Made by a program: the position numbers and the translations under genes
The notes under the pieces: generated by a model
What the model saw: only the letters and a program-made list of their open reading frames with translations
Told to the model about the DNA's origin: nothing
The model's database searches: none
Shown here: positions 41,747-50,437 of the stretch, piece by piece
Numbering within the stretch: position 1 is the first letter of the stretch
Layout of the letters: each line of letters opens with the position of its first letter
Source: Bacteroidales bacterium
Lineage (GTDB): Bacteria; Bacteroidota; Bacteroidia; Bacteroidales; Bacteroidaceae
Assembly (NCBI GenBank): GCA_015060885.1
Contig: SUXO01000009.1
Coordinates: forward strand, 1-64,000
Direction of reading: 5' to 3'
Length of the DNA stretch: 64,000 bases

Positions 41747-43492
41747 ATGGATATAAGGCTGCAACATATAGCACTTCTGCTCTTCCTGCTCTTTGCGCAG
41801 GCATCGCTTTCAGTCGCCCAATGCAAGGGCGACTCTGTGGCTTGTGAGCGTGCAGTAGATTATTACTATCTGCAAGCCCTTTCGTTAATGGAGCAGGAGA
41901 AATACGATGCAGCCTTCGATATGCTCGAACATTGCCGTTCGCTCAACCCCTCATCGTCATCGGTTCTCTTTGAGCTTGTCAATATGTATCAGTTCCTCGG
42001 CCGCAAGGATGTGGCTCTGGGGATACTGAAACAGATAGTGCATGACAATCCCTCGAACTACCATTTCTGGCTCTCTCTTGTGCAGTTCTACGACAACACT
42101 TCGCAAGGCGACGAGGCTTTGAAGGTTTTTGAGGAGATGACAACCGTCTTTCCCGAAAAGAGCGATGTGTTCCTCGCCCTTTCGGCCCGCTATGCCGAAC
42201 AGGCCCGCTATGCCGAATCCATTGCCGCGCTCGAAAAATATGAAGCCATCGAAGGGCGTTCCGAGTTCGTGTCGATGCAGAAATACCGTATGTATGTGAT
42301 AATGCAGCAGCGCGACAAGGCACTTGCCGAGGTGAAGAGCCTTGCCGTGGAATACCCCGACGACCTGCGTATGCGTGCATTGGAGGCCGATACCTACTAT
42401 CTGTTCGACGAAAAGGAGAAGGCACTCGGCATATATCACGAGATATTGCAGCAGGAGCCCGACAATGCGGTTACGCAGCTCCAGCTTGCAACCCATTACA
42501 AGCAGGAGGGTGTCGACTCGCTCTATGTGCGCTATGTCGAGCAGGCACTCCGCAACGAGAAGTTCAGCGGCAGCGAGCGTATGAAGAAACTCTCGGAATA
42601 TATCACCTACCGCGAGCAGACCGACTCGGCCGGCTGTTACGGCTATGTTACACGCCTCCTCGACGAACTTATGGAACTTCCCTATGGCGCGCTGGAAGCA
42701 GCAACCGTCTACACCCTCTATCTCTCCTATAACCGCAAAGGCGAAGAGGAGCAGTTGCCGGTCCTCAACAAAATACTCTCCATTGAGCCCGAAAACCGTG
42801 CCGCGCGGGTACAGAAACTGCAATATGCCATCGAGCGTAACGACTACGATGCCATTATTGCCGAGTGCGATACCTCCATAATGTATCACCCCGAATCATT
42901 GGAATTCTATCACTATCGCGGCCTGGCCTGCTATTTCACGGGCCGCAAGGAGGCTGCCATTGAGAGCTATAAGACAGGGCTTGAAAAGTGTTCCCCCGAA
43001 ACAAACAGCGACTTCATATCCGATGTCTATGCGCAGCTTGGCGACACCTATCACGATGTGGGCCTGATAGAAGAGGCGTTGAAGGCTTACGAATCCTCAC
43101 TCTCCTACAACAGCACCAATATCGTGGTACTCAACAACTACGCTTACTATCTGGCATTGGAAAACCGCGACCTCGACCGCGCTCTCGAAATGAGCTATCA
43201 CACCATAAAGGTCGAGCCCGACGAACCCATATACATTGACACATACGCCTGGATACTCTTTCTGCTCGAACGTTATGACGAAGCCCGAGAGTATGCCGAC
43301 AAGCTTATGTCAGCCGGTGGCGAGAAGAGCGCAGTGGAATTTCACCATTGCGGCGACATCTACTCCAAGTGCGGCGAAATGGATAAAGCCCTCGACTGCT
43401 GGGTGAGAGCACGCGAAATGGGTGACGATTCAAAAATTCTGAAACGCAAGATTAAGAAAAAAAGATATATCCCCAATGGAAAGAAAAAATAA
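41747..43492 (+). CDS. exported tetratricopeptide repeat protein
   Basis: A 581-residue protein with a signal peptide (about 1-24) and TPR-like helical pairs along its whole length. Clear repeats include ALSLMEQEKYDAAFDMLEHC, DVALGILKQIVHDNPSNYHF, KALGIYHEILQQEPDNA and EALKAYESSLSYNSTN. TPR arrays bind other proteins, and the steady position between dut and the envelope genes suggests a periplasmic scaffold role in envelope maintenance. It ends in a basic KKKRYIPNGKKK and overlaps the next gene by 17 nt. Confidence 0.9.
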   Translation: MDIRLQHIALLLFLLFAQASLSVAQCKGDSVACERAVDYYYLQALSLMEQEKYDAAFDMLEHCRSLNPSSSSVLFELVNMYQFLGRKDVALGILKQIVHDNPSNYHFWLSLVQFYDNTSQGDEALKVFEEMTTVFPEKSDVFLALSARYAEQARYAESIAALEKYEAIEGRSEFVSMQKYRMYVIMQQRDKALAEVKSLAVEYPDDLRMRALEADTYYLFDEKEKALGIYHEILQQEPDNAVTQLQLATHYKQEGVDSLYVRYVEQALRNEKFSGSERMKKLSEYITYREQTDSAGCYGYVTRLLDELMELPYGALEAATVYTLYLSYNRKGEEEQLPVLNKILSIEPENRAARVQKLQYAIERNDYDAIIAECDTSIMYHPESLEFYHYRGLACYFTGRKEAAIESYKTGLEKCSPETNSDFISDVYAQLGDTYHDVGLIEEALKAYESSLSYNSTNIVVLNNYAYYLALENRDLDRALEMSYHTIKVEPDEPIYIDTYAWILFLLERYDEAREYADKLMSAGGEKSAVEFHHCGDIYSKCGEMDKALDCWVRAREMGDDSKILKRKIKKKRYIPNGKKK

Positions 43493-44297
43493 TATAACAG
43501 CTCTTCTGTTTCTGCTTGTTGCCCTGTTTTTCGTAGGGTGCAAGTCCACAAAGACTGTGCAGCGCAGCGAAATGCCGGCGGGCATAACTCTTGCTGAAAT
43601 AGAGGCGATGCCGGCTGTAAAGGGGGCATTGCCCGGCTATTCGGCCAAAATGAAACTCACACTTGCCTCTCCCGGCAAGACCTTCTCCTCGCAAGGTACC
43701 CTGCGCCTTAAAGATGGCGAGGGAGTGCAGATGGGTATTACCCCATTGGGCCTTTTCGAGGTTGCCCGTGTGGAGTTCTCACCGCTCTATGTGCTCATAA
43801 TGAACCGCCTTAAAAAGGAATATTCGTTGGTACACTATCGCAATGTCGCTCTTCTGGAACAGTTGGGGCTCAACTACACCCTCCTCGAATCGGTATTGCA
43901 GAACAGGGTGAACCTGCCTGCCGGCGTTCCGGTTGAAAAAGCCCTGGCGGCAATGGACATAACCCTCGTGGGCGACACACTTTGCCTCACAAACAAGGCA
44001 GGCGGCATAACATACGATTACTATATTGCGAAGAGCAGCGGCCTGCTCGTGAAGAGTGTGGGCAAGCACGGCAATGGAACAGCCGTAACCTGTCTTTACG
44101 AAGGCTTCCGCCACATTGGCGGGCAGCAGATACCCCATAGCATCACCCTTGCTTTGGGCGGTACAGCCAATGCGGTGGAACTCTCCATTGTATTGAACAA
44201 GGTGAAAGAGGAGTTGGAGTACAAAACAACCACCCCCTCTTCGTCATATAAAAAGGTTCCGTTGACCGATATATTCGAGGCTTTGAACGGCAAATAA
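43476..44297 (+). CDS. DUF4292 lipoprotein
   Basis: A 273-residue lipoprotein with lipobox FVGC (Cys 22). The mature part is a beta-rich domain (YSAKMKLTLASPGKTFSSQGTLRLKDGEG) of the DUF4292 family, which looks somewhat like LolA/LolB-type lipid-binding folds. Its function is unknown. Its start lies inside the TPR gene, and an EnvC-like gene follows after 30 nt. Confidence 0.85.
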   Translation: MERKNNITALLFLLVALFFVGCKSTKTVQRSEMPAGITLAEIEAMPAVKGALPGYSAKMKLTLASPGKTFSSQGTLRLKDGEGVQMGITPLGLFEVARVEFSPLYVLIMNRLKKEYSLVHYRNVALLEQLGLNYTLLESVLQNRVNLPAGVPVEKALAAMDITLVGDTLCLTNKAGGITYDYYIAKSSGLLVKSVGKHGNGTAVTCLYEGFRHIGGQQIPHSITLALGGTANAVELSIVLNKVKEELEYKTTTPSSSYKKVPLTDIFEALNGK

Positions 44298-44327
44298 CAA
44301 CACAATTGACACAAAACAGACACTTCA

Positions 44328-45608
44328 ATGCGCTACATACAATACATACTTTTCGCGGTTTTCTTTTCTTTATCGCTCGCATCGGCAGCACAGACAGCCG
44401 AGATAAAGAAGATGCGTAACCAGGTGGGCTCACTTCAAAAAGAGATTGCACAGAAAGAGAACATACTCCTCTCCTCAAAGAAGGATATAAACAGCAAGTT
44501 GCAGAATCTCGACCTCCTGACAGCGCAGATAAAGGAGCGCAAAGAACTCATAAATATGCTTGTGAGCGAAGTCAATGCACTCAACAAGGAGATAGACAAG
44601 CTTAATAAGGAGGTTGCCGAAAACGAGAAACGTGTGGGCAAGTCGAAGGAGGAGTATGCCTCGGCCCTTAAACGCACCCGTCGTTACGGCAGTTTCCAGA
44701 GCAAGCTGCTCTTCGTGGTGTCGGCCGACGATTTCAATTCAATGGCACGCCGTTACCGTTACACCCGCCAATATATGCAGGCCCATAAACGCAAGGGCGA
44801 GGAGCTTAAAGAGAATATAGCGGCATTGCAATTGAAAAAGAGCGAGCTCGACAGCGTGTTGGCAACAAAGAAACTCTCGCTCGACGAGCAGACACACCAG
44901 CGCAAGGCCCTTCAACTGTTGGAGGAGAAACAGCGTTCGCTGTTGTCGGAGCTTAAAAAAGAGTCGCGCAAGGTGGAAAAGGAACTGCTTGCCCGTCGCA
45001 AACAACTGCAAAAACTCAATGCCGACATAGAACGTGCCATAGACCGTGAGATAGCAGCACAGAAAGCACGCGAAGCGGCCGCCCGCAAGGCTGCTGCAAA
45101 AGCTGCTGCCGGTAAGAAAAAGGGCGGCAAGGGTGGCAAGGCCGAGCCGGCCAAGCCTGTTGTTGCCGAAGATGCCGGCGTAAAAGAGATGAGCGGCTCC
45201 TTTGCGCAGAACAAGGGAAAGCTGCCGGTGCCCATTACAGGTCCCTTCCACATAGTAAGCAATTTCGGGCCGCAGAAGGGTGTTGTAGGTAAAGGAAATG
45301 TTAAGATAGACTATGGAGGCATAACACTCGGCGGCGAGCGCGGTGCAAAGGCACGTTGCGTGTTCGACGGTAGGGTGACATCAGTAATACGCCAGGGCGA
45401 TTTTGCCTTTGTGCTTGTGCGTCACGGCAAGTACATCACCGTATATTGCCGTTTGGGTGAAATAACGGTGCAGGAGGGTGACAAGGTATCGGCCGGTGAC
45501 ATAATAGGAACTGTGGCTACCGATGCATCGGGGCACACACGCCTTCTCTTCCAGTTGCGCAACGAAAAGACCAAACTTAACCCAATGCAGTGGTTGAAGA
45601 TAAGATAG
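44328..45608 (+). CDS. EnvC-like murein hydrolase activator with degenerate LytM domain
   Basis: A 426-residue exported protein: signal peptide (about 1-21), a long coiled coil (about 25-250), an Ala/Lys/Gly-rich linker (about 255-275), and a C-terminal M23/LytM domain (about 305-426). The zinc ligands are lost: the HxGxD block reads DYGGITL, and the HxH block reads GHTRLLFQLR. This is the pattern of EnvC, which activates amidases instead of cutting peptidoglycan. It ends the dut operon. Confidence 0.9.
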   Translation: MRYIQYILFAVFFSLSLASAAQTAEIKKMRNQVGSLQKEIAQKENILLSSKKDINSKLQNLDLLTAQIKERKELINMLVSEVNALNKEIDKLNKEVAENEKRVGKSKEEYASALKRTRRYGSFQSKLLFVVSADDFNSMARRYRYTRQYMQAHKRKGEELKENIAALQLKKSELDSVLATKKLSLDEQTHQRKALQLLEEKQRSLLSELKKESRKVEKELLARRKQLQKLNADIERAIDREIAAQKAREAAARKAAAKAAAGKKKGGKGGKAEPAKPVVAEDAGVKEMSGSFAQNKGKLPVPITGPFHIVSNFGPQKGVVGKGNVKIDYGGITLGGERGAKARCVFDGRVTSVIRQGDFAFVLVRHGKYITVYCRLGEITVQEGDKVSAGDIIGTVATDASGHTRLLFQLRNEKTKLNPMQWLKIR

Positions 45609-45666
45609 AGTAAGGCGAACCAAATCAATGAAAAAGGATTTACCTGTTTTCTTAACACCCCTGTTT

Positions 45667-45957
45667 TTACTCCTTTACAATCTTGAACCCAAGTTTGCTT
45701 ATGAGTCTAAGCGTTCCAAGAGCAGTGTTGCGGTCATAATCCTTTTCCACTTCGGGTAGTTCCTCGTATGGTATTAGGCAAGGGTGGTGTTTCAGCGCGT
45801 CGTTGCGCTCCTCGCCATATCTCCATCCCTCATTAAAGCGGCTCTGGGCCCATACTTCGTGAACATTCTTTGCAATCTGCTCAATAAGCCCGTCAAGTTC
45901 CTGCGGCAACTGTATGCTGCTCGTATCTATTGGTTGCGGTACATAATTCTTTTCCAT
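45667..45957 (-). CDS. stand-alone RyR domain protein
   Basis: A 96-residue protein that is essentially one RyR (ryanodine receptor) domain: YVPQPIDTSSIQLPQEL, NVHEVWAQSRFNEGWRYG, HPCLIPYEELPEVEKDYDRN and TLRLISKLGF are the family blocks. Bacterial RyR domains are thought to sense small molecules and recur in signalling and conflict loci. It is the last gene of the leftward unit that begins with the channel-like protein, 56 nt after the WD40 remnant, and converges with the envC-like gene. Normal length and no disruption, so it may still work. Confidence 0.9.
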   Translation of the reverse strand: MEKNYVPQPIDTSSIQLPQELDGLIEQIAKNVHEVWAQSRFNEGWRYGEERNDALKHHPCLIPYEELPEVEKDYDRNTALGTLRLISKLGFKIVKE

Positions 45958-46013
45958 TGTTCTTTGCTTTTGAAGTTACTATTATAGAACAATTATCCGG
46001 GGTAAATCTATCA

Positions 46014-46181
46014 CTACTCCAAATAATTCTCCCTACGCTCCTCTTTGGTTAGCGGGTTGTTCTTGAATCTCTCCTTCACCTCGTCTATTATCTCTTGCAG
46101 CGGCTTGAATTCCCCAATTTTTATAGTTCTATCCCACGATGCCGACACAATATACTTCCCATCGTTGCTGAACTGCGCCCC
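46014..46181 (-). pseudogene. 3' remnant of a WD40-repeat gene
   Basis: The minus-strand frame ending at the TAG at 46014-46016 reads GAQFSNDGKYIVSASWDRTI, which is the final blade of a WD40 propeller. It continues into a short helical tail (KPLQEIIDEVKERFKNNPLT, then KEERRENYLE). It has no start codon of its own and no upstream blades; it begins within the sigma-factor remnant. The rest of the WD40 gene is missing from the window. Confidence 0.7.
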
Positions 46182-46377
46182 TGGAACTGCCTCAGCCTGT
46201 ATGCGTCATTCTCCATCAAATGCAGATAGAGCTCGTTTACGAACTCGTTGTAGTCAACACTGTATGGGTTCGTGATATAATGCTCACGAATAGCGGGCGG
46301 CACTCCTTGAAAAAGAAGCGTTGCGTCTCCTTTTCGTCGCGGCTTATCAGGGCTTCTATTATATCTCTGTCGGTCAT
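46172..46377 (-). pseudogene. 5' remnant of a sigma-70-like gene, frameshifted
   Basis: From the ATG at 46377 the frame reads MTDRDIIEALISRDEKETQR, continuing to CRPLFVSII, then stops early. The reading continues in another frame from about 46261 as SVDYNEFVNELYLHLMENDA and RLRQFQGRSS, which looks like sigma-70 region 2 of ECF-type factors. So at least one base has been lost or two gained. The coding match ends at the WD40 junction near 46172-46181. The ATG overlaps the stop of the upstream channel gene (ATGA), which shows that it was once a real, coupled gene. Confidence 0.68.
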
Positions 46378-48962
46378 TCCTTCTTTGTGTTTAATTCTTG
46401 ATATATATTATGCAGCAGTCTGGTCAGCTCCACATCATATATACGAGCCTCTCTGTCTATCTCCATCAGTTTCCTGTTGGAACAGATGTCGAGATGTTTC
46501 ATCTCGCCTTTAAGTTTGTCTTTGTTGAAGTTGTTCAGTTGCTTGGCAATCTGTTGTTCCTCTATTGTCAAAGGTACAAAGTTCATTATCAGTTCTTCTG
46601 TATTCCACCTGTTGTGCTCAACGTCGGCCAGAACCATAATGTCGCTATCGTTGAGACCGGTGCCATCATAGTCTATACTACGCAACTTTGTCCACAAGGT
46701 GTTACCGTTGTATATGCTCGACCAGGTGTTGGCTACGCTGGATTTTCCTTTATAGTTCACCTTTTCTTTCTTTTGTTTATCTTCATCGCTAATGTTTATT
46801 TTCTCGTAGGCTGCATTTATTTCTTTTCCAATCTTCTCGCTATCTATTATGTTCTGCTCCACATAGCATCCCGCAGCATGTCCAAAACTCTTGAACTTTC
46901 CACAATAAGGGTGAATGTTGCCACTTTTTGTTATAGCATCTATTATGGCGTTACCATATCGGTTATATACCAGAATCTGCTGTACCGCCGTTGACTCATA
47001 TATACCTCTCGACAGGTACATTGCAGCAGCGTGTGCTCGGCTCGATTCGGGCAGGCATATAGCAATGGTTATTTTTGCTTGCGGTGTGGCCGAATTCTGT
47101 ATGTAATCCTGCACGGCGGGTACCTCAATGCCCCCGTTGACAAATTCCCACTCAATGTCGAGGAAATCACCTCCCAAATAATCATATCCTATCGGTTCGT
47201 GTTTCTCTTCCCACACCAGCTTGCTCCGTCCATCGACTTTGCCGTAACACCAATGTGACAGGTCGAAAAGGCTTTTCAAACGGCCCATAAAGAACTCCTT
47301 TTCTTCGGCAGCATTCTTGTCTATGAATGTTATTTTTGTGCGTATGTTTTTTGTTACATAGTTGGGGTAGTGGGCAAGGTGTGCGGCTTCCACTGCCATA
47401 GCAATGCCCATACGTGACATACCTACAATAAACAGGTGTACATAGTCATCGCTGTCCTGTTTTATCCCATCGGCTCCCTCCAACGGCAGGTAGCCGCCTT
47501 TTAAGGCATTCTCCTTTATCTTCTGTCCGTTTATTTCTTTGTTTATAAGCACCTTTTGTGCCCACATTTCGTAGTAGTTGAAAGGTTTGAAGTTTATGTA
47601 GGAACTGGTGGTGTTTCCTATGTCATAGAACTGGAATACCGAGAATGTAGTCTGGTATTCAAACATTATGCGGCACTCTAATTTAAGCCTGTTTGTAATT
47701 ATCTGTTTTTCAATCTCCTTTTTCTCCTCTTTTAAAATCTCTATATTCTTTTTGCGGCCTTTAATCACCTCATTTTGTTTCTCTTCCTCCTTAATTAGTT
47801 CCTCTTCCTTCTTGATTAGTTCCGGTATCTCTTTTATTCTGGCGGTAAGTCTGGTAAGTGTCTGCACTCTTTGGGTCTTTTTGAAGGCTTCCAATAAAAG
47901 TTCCATACATTCCATATTTATGGTGTCGTGGTGCGATTCAATATCATCGGTGCGTGTCTCTTCTCCCAGTATGTACACCTCCTTCGCGCTCTCCAATTTC
48001 AAGTCTTCAATATCCTCAATCGAAGTTCTGCTACCATAGTAGATTATAATTCTTTTCTTCTCCTCTTCTGTGAGTGTGGAAAATAGTTCGCGACGGAATT
48101 TTTCGACATCCCGTGATGTCTGTACAAGAATGTAGGGTTTCTCTCTATCAAAGAACCCTCTTATTATCCCCGTTATAGTGTTTATATTGTTAAAATTGGT
48201 AGTTTCGCCTTTGTGTGTGAGCAACTGTTTTATTATTCCGCAAGCCATATCATTTCCTCCGATAACCACATAGTGCGGGTGGTAAAAAAGAAAGCTGCCA
48301 TATCGTGTTCCGCCCTTCACCCACAGGTCTTTTCTTTTGTCGAAATATCCTATAAGTGACGGAACCAGCAGACCATTCAGTAATATCATACCCGATATTG
48401 CAATTAGTGCAGCCCATAAACGTCCTTTCCCGGTTGCCATATCCTGGTTGCCCGGGTCCACAAGATGAAAGAAGGTACTCCAAAGCATATTGGGTGGGTC
48501 CTTTTCCAAGCAATCATTTTCGGCTTTGTCATAGATGTATATATTGGAATTCTCAATTTTGCCAATGCTGGTGAAGCTACTTGTTTCTTCCTTGTAAAAT
48601 GTAAGCTCCCTGGGGCTTCCAAGAAGGAACAAACCGAGTGTTGCCAGCAAGAACGGAAAGAAGAGTGCAAGCAGTATCACTTTTGTGAGAAAATTGCCCG
48701 ACACAAGAACCTGGTCAAACCGTACGCGATTCAGCAATATGTAATAAATGAACAAGAATGTATAGAGTAATCCCAAAGCGGCGCCCGGTAAAAGCCAACA
48801 TAGAGTGATATTCTGTGATTCTTTGATGTTTGAATAGAAAAGTAGTAGAGTAAAGAGGCCGTAAAATATAAACACCCACTCTTTTTTAATTTTTATTGTA
48901 TGTAATATATGTAATAATATTAGGGCAATAATGCTTAATATTAAAATGAAAAATCCTTTCAT
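46374..48962 (-). CDS. predicted RCK-type ion channel with C-terminal RyR domain
   Basis: An 862-residue membrane protein, not close to any characterised protein I can name. Four helices lie at about 1-20, 28-45, 53-78 and 90-115. Then comes an extracytoplasmic loop with a pore-helix-like MLWSTFFHLVDPGNQ (159-173) and a fifth helix (182-205), the layout of CASTOR/POLLUX-type channels. Two Rossmann/TrkA-like domains follow: YVVIGGNDMACGIIKQL (231-247) and LFIVGMSRMGIAMAVEAA (510-527), separated by a charged coiled coil (380-425). The C-terminus (about 775-850) has the RyR-like LADVEHNRWNTEELIMNF. The region is AT-richer than its neighbours. I infer a ligand-gated channel; transport and ligand are unproven. 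Confidence 0.75.
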   Translation of the reverse strand: MKGFFILILSIIALILLHILHTIKIKKEWVFIFYGLFTLLLFYSNIKESQNITLCWLLPGAALGLLYTFLFIYYILLNRVRFDQVLVSGNFLTKVILLALFFPFLLATLGLFLLGSPRELTFYKEETSSFTSIGKIENSNIYIYDKAENDCLEKDPPNMLWSTFFHLVDPGNQDMATGKGRLWAALIAISGMILLNGLLVPSLIGYFDKRKDLWVKGGTRYGSFLFYHPHYVVIGGNDMACGIIKQLLTHKGETTNFNNINTITGIIRGFFDREKPYILVQTSRDVEKFRRELFSTLTEEEKKRIIIYYGSRTSIEDIEDLKLESAKEVYILGEETRTDDIESHHDTINMECMELLLEAFKKTQRVQTLTRLTARIKEIPELIKKEEELIKEEEKQNEVIKGRKKNIEILKEEKKEIEKQIITNRLKLECRIMFEYQTTFSVFQFYDIGNTTSSYINFKPFNYYEMWAQKVLINKEINGQKIKENALKGGYLPLEGADGIKQDSDDYVHLFIVGMSRMGIAMAVEAAHLAHYPNYVTKNIRTKITFIDKNAAEEKEFFMGRLKSLFDLSHWCYGKVDGRSKLVWEEKHEPIGYDYLGGDFLDIEWEFVNGGIEVPAVQDYIQNSATPQAKITIAICLPESSRAHAAAMYLSRGIYESTAVQQILVYNRYGNAIIDAITKSGNIHPYCGKFKSFGHAAGCYVEQNIIDSEKIGKEINAAYEKINISDEDKQKKEKVNYKGKSSVANTWSSIYNGNTLWTKLRSIDYDGTGLNDSDIMVLADVEHNRWNTEELIMNFVPLTIEEQQIAKQLNNFNKDKLKGEMKHLDICSNRKLMEIDREARIYDVELTRLLHNIYQELNTKKE

Positions 48963-49012
48963 GTGAATGTTTGACTATAAGGTTGCTATTGTCAATATGT
49001 TATAATGGGTTG

Positions 49013-49043
49013 CAAATATATAAAATTACATGAATTTAACAAC
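49013..49043 (-). promoter_or_regulatory. promoter of the channel-RyR locus
   Basis: On the minus strand, TATATTTG (49020-49013) matches the -7 box exactly; GTTG (49043-49040) lies 19 nt upstream and matches three of four bases of the -33 box. The 280-nt gap 48963-49244 holds nothing else I can support and is very AT-rich. Confidence 0.55.
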
Positions 49044-49244
49044 TTTGGCACAAATAAAACAATTAAAAATAATTTATATTCTCTTACGTCTGTTTTTTGC
49101 ATTATATGCGATGTCTACTCGCTTTTTTATCTTCCTTTCGGCTCGTTTAAACATTCTCAAAAGAGTCATAAGATTTCGAAGATATAATTACAGATTATAG
49201 GTTTTAATCTTTCGGTGGCGTGGTGTACCGGTGACACCTGTAAA

Positions 49245-49286
49245 ATAACCGACGGAGTGCCAAATGTTTGGCACCCCGTCGGTTAT
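49245..49286 (-). terminator. terminator of the arginine operon
   Basis: Arms 49245-49264 and 49267-49286 pair over nearly their full length; the single mismatch on the plus strand becomes a G-U pair in the minus-strand RNA. It is followed on the minus strand by TTTA. It lies 17 nt past the argD stop. Confidence 0.85.
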
Positions 49287-49302
49287 GTATTGTGCAGGCT
49301 GT

Positions 49303-50427
49303 TTATGCCAGCACTCTCTTGAAGCGTGCGATAAACTCTTCTGCCTGTTCCATTGTGAGTGTGAGAGGTGGCAGCAGGCGTATAACATTGGTGCCACTCA
49401 CGCCTGTGAATACGTGCTCTTCGAAGAGCAGGCGACGGCGTATCTCCTTTATGGGTTCGTCGAACTCCATACCTATCATAAGGCCGCGGCCGCGTACCTC
49501 CTTAATCTGCGGCAGTTTTTTGAGCTCCTCCATAAGGTAGTTGCCCACTGCGTTTACATTGTCGAGCAGGTTCTCTTCCTCCATTACTTCGAGCACAGCC
49601 TGTGCAGCGACGCAAGCAAGGTGGTTGCCGCCGAATGTGGTGCCAAGCTCGCCATAGACGGCTTGGAATTTGGGGCTTATGAGCACGCAACCAATGGGGA
49701 AACCGTTACCGATACCTTTGGCTTGTGTAATGATATCGGGGCGTATGCCGGCCCATTGGTGGGCAAAGAACTTGCCGCTACGGCCGCAACCGCTCTGTAT
49801 CTCGTCGAGAATGAGTGTGGTGTCGGTGCTGTTGCAAAGCTCCTGCAACTGTTGCAGGAATGCAGCGTCGGGAATTCTTATGCCGCCCACGCCCTGTATG
49901 CCCTCGATGATTACGGCTGTAACATCGCCTTTGGCTATTTCGGTACGCACGGCCTCAATGTCGCCGAGAGGCAGGTATGTGGTGTGTCCGCAGTTGTTAA
50001 TGGGGGCAATTATCTTGGGGTTGTCGGTCACCTCCACAGCCAGCGATGTGCGCCCGTGGAAGGCTTTGGCAAACGATATCACGCGTGTGCGTCCGTTCTT
50101 GAACGATGATAGTTTCAGGGCGTTCTCGTTGGCCTCGGCACCCGAGTTTATGAAGAATAGGTTGTAATCCTCATATCCGCTTATCTTGCCCAGCTTTTCG
50201 GCCACTTGCTGTTGCAGGGTGTTTATCACCGAGTTCGAGTAGAAACCCAGTGTTGCCACCTGGCGGCTAATGTAGTCGACATATTTGGGGTGTGCGTGGC
50301 CTATGGAAATTACGGCGTGTCCGCCATAAAGGTCGAGATATTCGGTACCCTTGTCGTCCCACACGCGGCAACCCTCGCCTTTTACGATGTTTACATCGAA
50401 GAGGGGATATACATCATATAGTTTCAT
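49303..50427 (-). CDS. argD: acetylornithine/succinylornithine aminotransferase
   Basis: A class III PLP-dependent aminotransferase of 374 residues. LDEIQSGCGRSGKFFAHQWAG carries the Asp that binds the PLP ring, and TQAKGIGNGFPIG the Schiff-base Lys. It transaminates the semialdehyde to N-acyl-ornithine. Bacteroides is known to use N-succinyl intermediates in this pathway, so the natural substrate may be the succinyl form. Last gene of the operon, 10 nt after argC. Confidence 0.93.
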   Translation of the reverse strand: MKLYDVYPLFDVNIVKGEGCRVWDDKGTEYLDLYGGHAVISIGHAHPKYVDYISRQVATLGFYSNSVINTLQQQVAEKLGKISGYEDYNLFFINSGAEANENALKLSSFKNGRTRVISFAKAFHGRTSLAVEVTDNPKIIAPINNCGHTTYLPLGDIEAVRTEIAKGDVTAVIIEGIQGVGGIRIPDAAFLQQLQELCNSTDTTLILDEIQSGCGRSGKFFAHQWAGIRPDIITQAKGIGNGFPIGCVLISPKFQAVYGELGTTFGGNHLACVAAQAVLEVMEEENLLDNVNAVGNYLMEELKKLPQIKEVRGRGLMIGMEFDEPIKEIRRRLLFEEHVFTGVSGTNVIRLLPPLTLTMEQAEEFIARFKRVLA

Positions 50428-50437
50428 CTTCTTTATC

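Noticed and set aside
49005-49187. 60-codon frame in the AT-rich gap upstream of the channel gene
   Set aside because: No ribosome site, no conserved feature; composition as expected from random AT-rich DNA.
49216-49240. GGTGT-ACCGGT-GACACC near-palindrome, possible second copy of the repeat at 38-111
   Set aside because: It shares only the ACCGGT core and lacks both the GTAGGGGC ends and the second hairpin.
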